From the NCBI GenBank assembly GCA_937896665.1, contig CALBNS010000066.1, positions 1 to 64,000 on the forward strand: a DNA stretch of 64,000 bases. The letters run 5' to 3'. Under the pieces are notes generated by a model. The model had not been told where the DNA came from. It saw nothing but the letters and a program-made list of their open reading frames with translations, and made no database searches. This DNA comes from an uncultured Clostridia bacterium (GTDB lineage: Bacteria; Bacillota; Clostridia; Lachnospirales; Lachnospiraceae). Each line of letters opens with the position of its first letter. The first letter of the stretch is position 1. The position numbers were made by a program, and so were the translations under genes. This document shows positions 7,605 through 16,666 of this stretch, piece after piece.

Positions 7605-9818
7605 GTGGAAACCATAAAAGGATACATAGAGCATATTGTATTTCGAAATGAAGATAATGGATATACCGTGTTCCGATTAGAAAATGAAGAGGGAGAAGTG
7701 ACTTGTGTAGGTAGTTTTTCTTATATTAGCGAAGGAGAAACACTGGAAGTCACGGGAGAATATGTAAATCATAATGTTTATGGAAGCCAGTTTCAAGTCT
7801 CTGCTTATGAGGTAAAGGAACCGGAGGATTTAATTGCGATTGAACACTATCTTGGCTCGGGAGCGATTCAGGGTGTTGGTGACGCTTTGGCAGGACGCAT
7901 TGTAAGAAGATTCAAAGAAGATACATTCCGAATTATTGAAGAGGAGCCGGAGAGACTTGCGGAGGTTAAAGGAATCAGCGAACGGAAAGCACGTGAAATC
8001 GCGATACAGGTTGAAGAAAAGAAAGATGTGCGAAAAGCTATGATCTATCTTCAAAAATATGGAATTAGTTTATCCTTGGCTGCGAAGATTTATGGACATT
8101 ATGGTCAGGGGATCTATCGGGTGATGGAAGAGAATCCGTACCAGATTGCAGACTGTATTCCCGGAGTGGGATTCAAAACAGCTGATGAGATTGCATCAAG
8201 AATAGGTATTCATGCAGATTCGGATTTTCGTATTCGAAGTGGCATATTTTATGTTCTTTTACAGTCTGTTTCAGAGGGACATGTGTATTTGCCGCAGGAA
8301 GAATTATTATACAGGACAGCGGTTTTGCTGGAAGTAGAGATAGATGATATTGAAAAATATTTGATGGACTTAGCAATTGAAAAGAAGATTGTGGTCAAAG
8401 AAACAGAGGAAGAAAGAAGAATTTATCCTGCACAGTACTATTATATGGAACTTAATACAGCTAAAATGCTACATGAACTGAATGTGAAATATGAGATTGC
8501 AGATGTTGTGATGGAAAAGTGTCTGAGGAAAATTGAAAAAAATGCGGAACTTGATTTGGATGACATGCAGAGAATGGCAGTAAAGGCATCAGTTCAGAAT
8601 GGTGTTTTGATAGTGACAGGTGGTCCGGGAACAGGAAAGACAACTACAATTAATGCCATGATTCATTATTTTGAAAGTGAGGGTATGGATATTTGCCTTG
8701 CAGCGCCGACAGGGCGCGCCGCAAAGCGAATGACTGAGGCGACCGGATATGAAGCAAAAACGATTCATCGACTTTTGGAACTCGGCTATATACCGGAAGA
8801 CACGAATGGCAGAATGCAGTATGGAAGAGATGAGGGAAATCCATTGGATACAGACGTAATTATTATTGATGAAATGTCAATGGTGGACTTAGCTCTGATT
8901 CATGCTCTGCTTCGGGCGGTTATAACCGGCACCAGGCTGATTCTGGTGGGAGATAAGGACCAACTGCCTTCTGTTGGTGCGGGAAGTGTTCTGAAAGATT
9001 TGATTAAATCAGAATGTTTCCCGGTGATTACCTTGAAAAAGATTTTCAGACAGGCAGAACAGAGCGATATTGTTCTGAATGCACATAAGATCAACCGTGG
9101 CGAAGAGGTTGTTCTAGATAATAGGAGCAAAGACTTCTTTTTTCTTAAGAGGTACGATGCCAATACAATTATCGGTGTAGTATTAGCTTTAGTCCAAAAG
9201 AAGCTTCCAAATTATGTGGGGGCAGATGTGTTTGATATACAGGTGCTTACACCTATGCGAAAAGGAATGTTAGGTGTAGAACGTCTCAATTCAATCCTAC
9301 AGCAATGCTTAAATCCCCCGGACAAAAGGAAAACAGAAAAAGCATATGGTGACAAATGTTTCCGGGTCGGAGATAAGGTTATGCAGGTGAAAAATAATTA
9401 TCAATTAGAATGGAAAATCGCTACAAAATACGGTCTTGTTGTGGATAAAGGTGTAGGCGTGTTTAATGGAGATATCGGGCGAATTACAGAAATAAATTCT
9501 TATACGGAAACTATTACGGTGGAATTTGAAGAAAAGAAGACGGTGGAATATTCATTTCAAATGATAGATGAATTGGAACTGGCATATGCTATTACTGTCC
9601 ACAAATCACAAGGAAGTGAATATCCGGCAGTAGTTATACCGTTGTTGCAGGGACCGAAACAACTGTATCACCGAAATTTGATATATACGGCCGTGACAAG
9701 AGCGAAGAAATGCGTGACGCTTGTGGGAAGCGATATGACATTTCAGGAGATGATTCGCAATGCCCATGAACAAAACAGATACACAAGTCTGGCGCAGCGA
9801 ATACAGGAAATGATGTGA
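7605..9818 (+). CDS. recD2: RecD2-type ATP-dependent DNA helicase
   Basis: This 737-residue superfamily 1B 5'-3' helicase works without RecBC and is linked to repair and fork maintenance. The order is a long N-terminal OB-like/helix-hairpin-helix region (GSGAIQGVGDALAGRI; PGVGFKTADEIA), Walker A GGPGTGKTTT near residue 339, Walker B IIDEMSMVD, and the C-terminal SH3-bearing helicase core with VHKSQGSEYPAVV and YTAVTRAK. The length and N-terminal extension separate it from short RecD. Translation starts at GTG with GGAGG 12 bases upstream; no better start lies nearby. comF follows after 16 bases, suggesting one transcript. Confidence 0.95.
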   Translation: METIKGYIEHIVFRNEDNGYTVFRLENEEGEVTCVGSFSYISEGETLEVTGEYVNHNVYGSQFQVSAYEVKEPEDLIAIEHYLGSGAIQGVGDALAGRIVRRFKEDTFRIIEEEPERLAEVKGISERKAREIAIQVEEKKDVRKAMIYLQKYGISLSLAAKIYGHYGQGIYRVMEENPYQIADCIPGVGFKTADEIASRIGIHADSDFRIRSGIFYVLLQSVSEGHVYLPQEELLYRTAVLLEVEIDDIEKYLMDLAIEKKIVVKETEEERRIYPAQYYYMELNTAKMLHELNVKYEIADVVMEKCLRKIEKNAELDLDDMQRMAVKASVQNGVLIVTGGPGTGKTTTINAMIHYFESEGMDICLAAPTGRAAKRMTEATGYEAKTIHRLLELGYIPEDTNGRMQYGRDEGNPLDTDVIIIDEMSMVDLALIHALLRAVITGTRLILVGDKDQLPSVGAGSVLKDLIKSECFPVITLKKIFRQAEQSDIVLNAHKINRGEEVVLDNRSKDFFFLKRYDANTIIGVVLALVQKKLPNYVGADVFDIQVLTPMRKGMLGVERLNSILQQCLNPPDKRKTEKAYGDKCFRVGDKVMQVKNNYQLEWKIATKYGLVVDKGVGVFNGDIGRITEINSYTETITVEFEEKKTVEYSFQMIDELELAYAITVHKSQGSEYPAVVIPLLQGPKQLYHRNLIYTAVTRAKKCVTLVGSDMTFQEMIRNAHEQNRYTSLAQRIQEMM

Positions 9819-9834
9819 CAGAGTCGGATGATGA

Positions 9835-10539
9835 ATGAAAATATGGAATAAGGTTTTGGGATTTTTGTATCCGAAAACATGTTGTTTTTGCGGTAAAGTG
9901 AGTCAAAATGAATTGTGTGAGGCATGCAGTAAGTATGTGGTATATATTTCAGAACCAAGATGTAAGAAGTGCGGTAAACCAATTGAAGATTGTGAAAAAG
10001 AATATTGTCATGATTGTGAAAACAAAACATTTAATTATGAGCAGGGAAAGAATATCTGGCTGCATAAAGGAGCTGTGAGCTGGTCTATCTATCAGTTTAA
10101 ATATCACAACCGACGTATTTATGGTGAGTTTTACGCGAAAGAGCTGTGCCGTCTTTATGGACACTTATTAAAAGAGTGGCAGATAGATGTCATTATACCT
10201 GTTCCGTTGCACAAAAAAAGACTGCGTAAAAGAGGATATAACCAGGCTGAAATTGTCGCAGTGTATCTGGGGAAAATGACAGGAATTCCAGTAAATCAAA
10301 ATGTAGTTGTAAGGAAAAAATATACGAAACCACAAAAAGAACTGAATAATAAAGAACGAAGAAGAAATTTGAAAAATGCTTTTACAGTGAAAGAACATTT
10401 GGGACATGCAAAGCATGTATTGCTTATTGACGATATTTATACGACGGGAAGTACAATTGATACAATTGCGGAAGAGTTGAAAAAAACAGGTGTTCAAAAA
10501 GTCTGGTTTTTCACTATAAGTATTGGACAAGGCTTCTGA
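9835..10539 (+). CDS. comF: ComF-family phosphoribosyltransferase-like protein
   Basis: At 234 residues this matches ComFC: an N-terminal zinc finger from CxxC pairs (CCFCGK, CEAC, CKKCGKP, CHDC) followed by a phosphoribosyltransferase fold with the PRPP loop VLLIDDIYTTGST near residue 200. ComF proteins are needed for uptake of single-stranded DNA in competent Firmicutes; the enzyme activity is uncertain. It follows recD2 closely, so helicase and DNA-uptake functions are probably co-expressed. Full length, with no defects seen. Confidence 0.9.
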   Translation: MKIWNKVLGFLYPKTCCFCGKVSQNELCEACSKYVVYISEPRCKKCGKPIEDCEKEYCHDCENKTFNYEQGKNIWLHKGAVSWSIYQFKYHNRRIYGEFYAKELCRLYGHLLKEWQIDVIIPVPLHKKRLRKRGYNQAEIVAVYLGKMTGIPVNQNVVVRKKYTKPQKELNNKERRRNLKNAFTVKEHLGHAKHVLLIDDIYTTGSTIDTIAEELKKTGVQKVWFFTISIGQGF

Positions 10540-10601
10540 GTATGTGATATACTCAAATTGATGTTTAGACGAGAGGAAAGCGAACGAAAAGGAGAAGTTT
10601 T

Positions 10602-10997
10602 ATGTTGAATGAAAAACGGATAAAGCTTATGGTAAAGTTAGCTTCTTACGAGGCCAAAGAAGGAAAAGAAGATTTGAAGATAAGTTCATTTTATAGGAAA
10701 GATTATACGAGTTTTCATGTCTTGTATACACTTTTATGGGTGACAGTCGGTTATGTGATTGCAGCAGGAGTAATCATGCTGGTTGAGATGGAACGTTTGT
10801 TGGAAAGAATGACAATGTATTCTTTGATTATGATATTGGCAGGTGTGATTGTCGGATATATAGCAGTTCTGATTTTGTATGGAATGGCTGCCTGTTACCT
10901 TTATAGAAAGAAACATAATCAGGCACGTCATCGTGTCAAGCAGTACAATCACGACCTGATTGTTTTGAACAAAATGTACGAGAAGGAGAATGAGTAA
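10602..10997 (+). CDS. Small two-helix membrane protein, unknown
   Basis: A 131-residue protein with no family I recognise. It has a charged N-terminal ~35 residues, two predicted membrane helices (about 45-65 and 75-102, the first rich in V/A/G), and a basic C-terminal tail (YRKKHNQARHRVKQ). AAGGAG precedes the ATG. Its TAA overlaps the ATG of the next gene by one base, so the two are translationally coupled and their products probably work together. The pair lies directly upstream of cdaA-cdaR, which suggests a link to cyclic-di-AMP control. That is inference from position only. Confidence 0.8.
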   Translation: MLNEKRIKLMVKLASYEAKEGKEDLKISSFYRKDYTSFHVLYTLLWVTVGYVIAAGVIMLVEMERLLERMTMYSLIMILAGVIVGYIAVLILYGMAACYLYRKKHNQARHRVKQYNHDLIVLNKMYEKENE

Positions 10998-12097
10998 TGA
11001 ATAGTCTGTTTGAAAAAAAAGAGTATCTTCTTAGGTTCTATGGGAAAAATTCTAGATATATTGATAAAATGTTAAAGTTTTTATTGACATTGTTGGTTTT
11101 GATATTTATTGATACTAACATAGGATTTATGCCTGCAGTTTCACATCCACTGACAATCCTTGGAGTGTCAATTATATGTGCATTCCTTCCGAGTGTTGCG
11201 ATAGCACTTGTAGTATCTGCTGTAGTATTACTTCAGTTTTATACATGGGCAGCGGGAACAGCAGTGATTGTCGCGGTGATATTTTTTTTGATTTTTATTT
11301 TCTGTTTGAGATTTACACCGAATAGAACTATTATCTTATTAATTACGCCGGTTGCATTCATGCTGAAAATCCCGGTTTTAGTTCCCATTGTGTGTGGCTT
11401 GATTGGAAGTCCGGTATGGGCATTACCGGTGGCATTTGGAACGCTGGTATATTATATGATTTATTATGTGAATGCGTATGGCGTCAGAATGGGAGATATT
11501 ACAAAGGCCGGATTCTTAACACAGGTAATAGCATATCCACAACAGATTTTTGGAAGTAAAGAGATGCTTCTTGCAATTGTTTCCATGACTGTATGCTTAT
11601 GGCTGGTATATGTGATACGCAGAATGTCGTTGGATAATTCGTGGAAGATTGCAATTACAGCAGGTGCAATCGCCAATGTAATTATGCTGGTGGCAGGAAG
11701 TGTTGTGTTAGAGCTTGATACATCATACATAATTGTAATCGTTGGCAGTTTTGTTGCTGTTTTTGCAGCTTTGGTTTTAGAACTGTTTGTTTTTTCGGTA
11801 GACTATTCTAGAACAGAATATTTACAGTTTGAGGATGACGAATATTATTATTATGTGAAAGCGGTACCTAAAATTTCATTGACTGCACCGGAAAAGACGG
11901 TAAAGAGAATTAATGAACGTCAGGAGACAGCTACAATTGATACAGGTGCAGTTAATAAAGCTACTAAGAAGAATAAAACACTGACAAAAAAGGAGGAAGT
12001 TTCATTGATAGATGAAAAAGACGAACTCCTTTTGGCAAAGACACTGGAAGACGAATTAGATATTCAAAAACTAATTGAAGAAGAGTTAAAAAACTAA
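10997..12097 (+). CDS. Polytopic membrane protein upstream of cdaA
   Basis: A 366-residue protein with roughly nine or ten hydrophobic segments over residues 25-270, then a cytoplasmic-looking, charged C-terminal ~95 residues (YYYYVKAVPK; then Lys/Glu-rich, ending EEELKN). No enzyme motif is visible. It starts on the last base of the previous stop codon. The gap to cdaA is under 40 bases, so all four genes (two unknowns, cdaA, cdaR) look like one operon. It could be a transporter-like or scaffold partner of the diadenylate cyclase, but nothing in the sequence proves that. Confidence 0.8.
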   Translation: MNSLFEKKEYLLRFYGKNSRYIDKMLKFLLTLLVLIFIDTNIGFMPAVSHPLTILGVSIICAFLPSVAIALVVSAVVLLQFYTWAAGTAVIVAVIFFLIFIFCLRFTPNRTIILLITPVAFMLKIPVLVPIVCGLIGSPVWALPVAFGTLVYYMIYYVNAYGVRMGDITKAGFLTQVIAYPQQIFGSKEMLLAIVSMTVCLWLVYVIRRMSLDNSWKIAITAGAIANVIMLVAGSVVLELDTSYIIVIVGSFVAVFAALVLELFVFSVDYSRTEYLQFEDDEYYYYVKAVPKISLTAPEKTVKRINERQETATIDTGAVNKATKKNKTLTKKEEVSLIDEKDELLLAKTLEDELDIQKLIEEELKN

Positions 12098-12135
12098 GAA
12101 CTTGTAACTAAGTGAAAAGAAGGGGAGGCGACAGA

Positions 12136-13032
12136 GTGGCACAGGGAATCAAAACCTTTATGAATCATTACCTAAATGCATGGTATATCCCAAATATAGA
12201 GATTATTGACATCATAGAGATTACAATCCTTGCATTTTTGATTTATCAGATTATGATTTGGATAAAAAATACAAAAGCATGGATGTTGCTGAAAGGAATT
12301 ATTGTTCTCTGCGTGTTTATTCTGATTGCTTCTGTTTTTAGAATGAATACAATTTTGTGGATTGCACGAAATGGTATTAGTGTACTTGCAACTGCTGCGA
12401 TTGTGGTGTTTCAGCCGGAGCTTAGAAGAGCATTGGAGCAATTGGGACAAAAAGACTTTTTAAGCACATTTGTGCCGTTTGAACGAAATAAGGAATTTGG
12501 AAGATTTAGTGAACAGACAATTGATGGTATTGTGACGGCATGTTATGAAATGAGTAAGGTGAAGACGGGGGCATTGATTGTAGTAGAGCGTGAAATTATG
12601 CTTACAGAATATGAAACTACAGGAATTGCGTTAGATTGTATAGTATCCAGCCAGGTGCTGATTAACATATTTGAGCATAATACACCGCTTCATGACGGAG
12701 CAGTCATTATCAGAGGAGATCGTGTAGTGTCTGCAACCTGTTATCTGCCGTTGTCTGACAATATGAACCTTAGTAAGGCGCTGGGAACCCGTCATCGTGC
12801 AGCTGTCGGAATGAGCGAAATAAGTGATGCACTTGTTATTGTGGTTTCTGAAGAAACAGGTAGCGTATCATTTACAATGGGGGGATTGCTTACTCGCAAT
12901 GTGAAACCGGAATTGCTGAAGGAACAATTGATTTATATACAGAACAAACCATCAGATACAAAGAAATTTGCACTGAAGAAAGGAAGGCGGAACGATGAAA
13001 GGCGAAATAACGAAAGACAAGTTGAAAGATAA
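12136..13032 (+). CDS. cdaA: Diadenylate cyclase CdaA (c-di-AMP synthase)
   Basis: About 298 residues. Three membrane helices occupy the first ~95 residues and the DisA_N catalytic domain follows, with the two signature motifs HDGAVII and GTRHRAA that bind ATP and metal. It joins two ATP into cyclic di-AMP, the messenger for potassium/osmotic balance and wall homeostasis. The GTG at 12136 is preferred because GGGGAGG (12122-12128) sits 7 bases upstream; an upstream in-frame GTG at 12112 would place that RBS inside the gene. The C-terminus is very basic (KKGRRNDERRNNERQVER) and overlaps the start of cdaR by 38 bases. Confidence 0.95.
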   Translation: MAQGIKTFMNHYLNAWYIPNIEIIDIIEITILAFLIYQIMIWIKNTKAWMLLKGIIVLCVFILIASVFRMNTILWIARNGISVLATAAIVVFQPELRRALEQLGQKDFLSTFVPFERNKEFGRFSEQTIDGIVTACYEMSKVKTGALIVVEREIMLTEYETTGIALDCIVSSQVLINIFEHNTPLHDGAVIIRGDRVVSATCYLPLSDNMNLSKALGTRHRAAVGMSEISDALVIVVSEETGSVSFTMGGLLTRNVKPELLKEQLIYIQNKPSDTKKFALKKGRRNDERRNNERQVER

Positions 13033-14254
13033 CATTGGTCTTAAGATTATGGCTGTTTTCATTGCTGCATTGCTATGGTGGATTGTTGTGAATGTAGATG
13101 ATCCTTTAAAAACCCAGAAATATACGACTGAGGTTAAGCTTTTGCATACGGAGGTAGTTACGAACGTTGGCGATAGTTATCAGATTGAAAACAATTTGAA
13201 AACAATTACAGTTACTGTAAAAGCCAGAAGAAAAGTGATTGCAGAAATTCGTTCAAATAACATTGTAGCTACTGCAGATTTTAGGGAAATGCAGAATAAC
13301 TTAATTCCAATCAGGATAGAAATTCCAGGGTTTGAGGGTGACTATGTAGAGGCAAGTGCGAATCCAAGAAACCTTCAGATTAAGACAGAGCAAACTTTAA
13401 AGAAAACATTTCCGATCACACCAACGACAGTCGGTGAGGTTCAGACCGGATATGTTTTGGGAACTCTGACTGCACAGCCACAGACGATAGATATTAGCGG
13501 GCCAAAATCATTAATAGGAAGAATCAATAAGGTTGTGGCGAAGGTGAATATTTCGGAACTTTCTCGGGACAGTGAGCTGCAAGCTGAGGTTATCTATTAT
13601 GACTCGGCGGAGAATGTAATCGACAAGACACTGTTATCCAGCAACTGTGATAAAAATGGTGTTACAGTCAATGTTCAGGTTCTAGAGACAAAGAAAGTGG
13701 AATTGAAGTTCGATACTTCAGAAATTATGACTGAGGCAGGATATCTGTTTGCGGGTCTGATAGTAGAGCCACAGACGATTGTTGTATCAGGTGCAACAGA
13801 AAAACTGTCGGATTTACAGTATATTGAGATCCCTGCGACTGCACTTCGGCAGAAAAATCTCTCTAAGAATATGGAAGTTATTATTGACATGAATGAGTAT
13901 CTTCCAGAAGGCATTGTACTTGCAGATTCATCAGCCAACAGTGTAGTAGTTGCTATTACTGTTGAGAAAGCAGGAACAAAGTCGCTTATGTTACCGGTGC
14001 GTTCTATAAAGATTGAAAATTCGTCTGAAAAGATGGAAATGGCATACGGGCCTGAACAGGAGGTAGAACTGAAGTTCTCGGGTGCTGATGAGAATCTAAA
14101 GAATCTAACAGTGGAGAATATTGTGGCTTGTATAGATTTAAAAGAGTATTCGGATGAAGGAATTTATGATGTGGCTGTACAGATTACAAGTTTACCGGAG
14201 GGATGCACATATATTGGTGAAGCGACTGTACAGATTACGTTGAAAAAGATATAG
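12995..14254 (+). CDS. cdaR: YbbR-domain regulator CdaR
   Basis: This 419-residue protein has one N-terminal membrane helix (IMAVFIAALLWWIVVNV) followed by several tandem YbbR repeats outside the membrane (repeating pattern of VxVxxxxxxIxxIxxxxIxAxxDL and TPxxVxISG). CdaR binds and modulates CdaA in Firmicutes. It starts inside the 3' end of cdaA, the usual coupled arrangement. In many genomes glmM follows; here an HPr-like gene and leuA follow instead. Confidence 0.92.
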   Translation: MKGEITKDKLKDNIGLKIMAVFIAALLWWIVVNVDDPLKTQKYTTEVKLLHTEVVTNVGDSYQIENNLKTITVTVKARRKVIAEIRSNNIVATADFREMQNNLIPIRIEIPGFEGDYVEASANPRNLQIKTEQTLKKTFPITPTTVGEVQTGYVLGTLTAQPQTIDISGPKSLIGRINKVVAKVNISELSRDSELQAEVIYYDSAENVIDKTLLSSNCDKNGVTVNVQVLETKKVELKFDTSEIMTEAGYLFAGLIVEPQTIVVSGATEKLSDLQYIEIPATALRQKNLSKNMEVIIDMNEYLPEGIVLADSSANSVVVAITVEKAGTKSLMLPVRSIKIENSSEKMEMAYGPEQEVELKFSGADENLKNLTVENIVACIDLKEYSDEGIYDVAVQITSLPEGCTYIGEATVQITLKKI

Positions 14255-14272
14255 TATTGGGGAGAGGATTAT

Positions 14273-14536
14273 ATGGTCAAACAAAAAATAGTGATTAAGA
14301 ATCCAACCGGACTCCACGTAAGACCGGCAGGTGTGTTCTGCGAAGCGGCGGTTGAGTTTAAATGCAGGATTTCGTTTGTTTCCAGGAACACTATAGCCAA
14401 TGCAAAAAGTTTTTTAAGCGTTTTGGGTGCTTGTGTGAAAACCGGAGATGAGATCGAGTTAATGTGCGACGGGGAAGATGAAGAAGTAGCATTGGCACAT
14501 ATGCTGAAAATAATAGAAGACGGATTAGGAGAGTAG
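14273..14536 (+). CDS. ptsH: HPr-family phosphocarrier protein
   Basis: An 87-residue protein with the HPr active-site motif TGLHVRPAG; the phospho-acceptor His is residue 15. Ser-46, the site used by HPr kinase, is present in NAKSFLSVLG. Both regulatory positions are kept, so it could act in sugar transport (His-P) or catabolite control (Ser-P); Crh-like proteins lack His-15. It lies between cdaR and leuA with 18- and 4-base gaps, away from ptsI. Whether it is the main HPr of the cell or a paralogue cannot be told from here. Confidence 0.9.
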   Translation: MVKQKIVIKNPTGLHVRPAGVFCEAAVEFKCRISFVSRNTIANAKSFLSVLGACVKTGDEIELMCDGEDEEVALAHMLKIIEDGLGE

Positions 14537-14540
14537 GGAC

Positions 14541-16196
14541 ATGTTGAATTATCAAAGATATAGAAGAGTTCCTGTTATGGAATATAGTGAAAGAGAATGG
14601 CCTGATAAACAGATTGAAAAGGCACCAATGTGGTGCAGTGTAGATCTAAGAGATGGAAATCAGGCGCTGATTGAACCTATGGTGGTAGAAGAAAAGATAG
14701 AGATGTTCAATCTTTTGGTAAAATTAGGGTTTAAAGAAATTGAAGTGGGATTTCCATCTGCATCTCAGATAGAGTATGACTTCCTGCGTGAATTGGTAGA
14801 CAGAAAACTGATTCCGGATGATGTGAGAATTCAGGTGTTGGTGCAATGTCGTGAGCATCTGATTAAAAGAACATTTGAGGCACTAGAAGGTGTAAAAAAA
14901 GCAGTTGTACATATTTATAATTCAACGTCTACACTGCAGAGAGATGTTGTATTTCATAAAGGTAAAGAAGAAATCAAGCAGATTGCAATTGAAGGCACGA
15001 AATTGGTAAAAGAATATGTAAAAGATTTCCCGGGAGATGTCGTATTGGAGTATTCACCGGAAAGTTTTACTGGAACAGAGCTTGATTATGCATTGGAAGT
15101 GTGTACGGCAGTTCAGGAAACCTGGAAGCCGACGAAAGAAAATCCAATTATTTTTAATTTGCCGGCAACAGTTGAGATGACAACACCGAACGTGTATGCA
15201 GACCAGATTGAATGGATGCATAAGCATTTTAAAAATAGAGAGACAATCATACTCAGTATTCATCCTCATAATGACAGGGGAACAGGTGTTGCTGCAACAG
15301 AGCTTGCATTGCTTGCAGGAGCTGACAGAGTGGAAGGAACATTGTTTGGTAATGGAGAGCGAACCGGTAACCTTGATATTCTGACAGTAGCTTACAACAT
15401 GTTTTCACAGGGTATTGATCCGGAACTGGATTTATCCGATATCATGGAAATTCGGGATGTATACGAGAGATGCTGTAAGATGGAAGTACCGATGCGACAT
15501 CCCTATGCAGGAAAATTAGTATTTACTGCTTTTTCTGGTTCACATCAGGATGCAATCAACAAGGGTATGAAGGCTATGAAAGAACGGCATCAGGATTGGT
15601 GGGAGGTACCGTATCTTCCGATTGATCCGTCTGATTTGGGACGCGAATATGAGCCGATTGTAAGAATTAACAGCCAGTCGGGAAAAGGTGGAGTTGCCTT
15701 TGTTATGGACAGCGAGTTTGGATTTAAGATTCCTAAGGGAATGCATAAAGAGTTTGCTGATGTGATTCAGGTAATTGCTGAAAAGCAGGGTGAGGTTGCT
15801 CCGAGCACAATCATGGAGGAATTCGAGAATCAGTATTTGAAATTAAAAGAGCCATTTGAGTTTATACGTGCCAAAGCAGAAGATTCTGGTGAAACAGATA
15901 CAAAGATTGAATTGGTATTCAACTATAAAGGTGTAGAAAAGACTGCAACAGCAGTGGGAAATGGTCCATTGGATGCTGTAAAACATGCAGTTCAAGAGAC
16001 TACTGGAGTAAGTGTGAAGATTTTAGATTACACACAGCACTCACTTGATGAAGGCTCAAACGCAAAAGCCGCGGCTTATATTTGTATGGAAGATAAACGA
16101 ACAGGAAAGGTTACTTACGGAGTCGGTGTAAGCTCGAATATCACTAGAGCGGGCATGAAAGCGATGTTCAGTGCATTGAACAGATTGGAGAGTTAA
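14541..16196 (+). CDS. leuA: 2-isopropylmalate synthase (long form)
   Basis: A 551-residue enzyme that condenses acetyl-CoA with 2-oxoisovalerate, the first step of leucine synthesis. The TIM-barrel catalytic part begins with the WCSVDLRDGNQAL motif and has the metal-binding HPHNDRGTG and the GNGERTGN loop. The C-terminal LeuA dimer/allosteric domain (about 420-551) is complete. The size and N-terminal style (YRRVPVMEYSEREWP) fit the LeuA type 2 subfamily. GGAGAGTAGGG precedes the ATG, 4 bases after the HPr stop. No other leu genes are in the window. Confidence 0.95.
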   Translation: MLNYQRYRRVPVMEYSEREWPDKQIEKAPMWCSVDLRDGNQALIEPMVVEEKIEMFNLLVKLGFKEIEVGFPSASQIEYDFLRELVDRKLIPDDVRIQVLVQCREHLIKRTFEALEGVKKAVVHIYNSTSTLQRDVVFHKGKEEIKQIAIEGTKLVKEYVKDFPGDVVLEYSPESFTGTELDYALEVCTAVQETWKPTKENPIIFNLPATVEMTTPNVYADQIEWMHKHFKNRETIILSIHPHNDRGTGVAATELALLAGADRVEGTLFGNGERTGNLDILTVAYNMFSQGIDPELDLSDIMEIRDVYERCCKMEVPMRHPYAGKLVFTAFSGSHQDAINKGMKAMKERHQDWWEVPYLPIDPSDLGREYEPIVRINSQSGKGGVAFVMDSEFGFKIPKGMHKEFADVIQVIAEKQGEVAPSTIMEEFENQYLKLKEPFEFIRAKAEDSGETDTKIELVFNYKGVEKTATAVGNGPLDAVKHAVQETTGVSVKILDYTQHSLDEGSNAKAAAYICMEDKRTGKVTYGVGVSSNITRAGMKAMFSALNRLES

Positions 16197-16198
16197 AT

Positions 16199-16455
16199 AT
16201 GGCAAGAGCGGCATTGATAATCATGGCAGCCGGAATGAGAAGCCATTTGTAGTTATCAATGCAGATGATTATTATTGGAAAGAGTCTTACGGAGCCGCTT
16301 TCCAATCCCTTATACAGGGAACAACAGAACATAAGAAACTCCAAATTAGTATGATTGGACTTGTTTTGTGTAATACGCTTAGTGAAAACAGTGGTGTGAC
16401 TTACAGAGAAGATCAAGAAGCAGTTGTTGAATCGATTAGACAACTGATATCATAG
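16199..16455 (+). pseudogene. Nucleotidyltransferase pseudogene (internal deletion)
   Basis: Three bases after the leuA stop, ATG begins MARAALIIMAAGM, the start of a sugar-phosphate nucleotidyltransferase (normally followed by GSRFGGLKQ). Instead, the frame changes at ~16234 to read NEKPFVVINADDYYWKESYG and later MIGLVLCNTLSEN, which is the middle of the same family (AFAVINADDYYG...TENG). It stops at 16453-16455. About 100 residues between the two blocks and the whole C-terminal half are missing. This is a dead gene, reduced by deletion and frameshift, at the left border of the polysaccharide locus. Confidence 0.75.
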
Positions 16456-16499
16456 GGGATGTATCCGGAAAGAGTGTTTTAAAAGAGAAGTATGTGAAG

Positions 16500-16525
16500 C
16501 TGCGCCAGAAATGGCGCAGTTTGTT
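16500..16525 (+). terminator. Terminator ahead of polysaccharide locus
   Basis: A perfect 8-base stem CTGCGCCA / TGGCGCAG (16500-16507, 16512-16519) closes a GAAA tetraloop and is followed by TTTGTTT. Confidence 0.85.
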
Positions 16526-16597
16526 TATTCCCTTGAGAGTTTTGATGGTTAAATCATAAGGTTAAATCATAAGAAATAATTAAAAATAACAAAATGG

Positions 16598-16626
16598 TTG
16601 AGAAAAATAAATAATAGTGATATAAT
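16598..16626 (+). promoter_or_regulatory. Promoter of polysaccharide operon
   Basis: TTGAGA (16598-16603) and TATAAT (16621-16626) are separated by 17 bases and lie 41 bases before the first gene of the locus. Confidence 0.75.
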
Positions 16627-16666
16627 ACGGCGTTAGTAATTGATAATTATTATTGAGGTGTTACAC

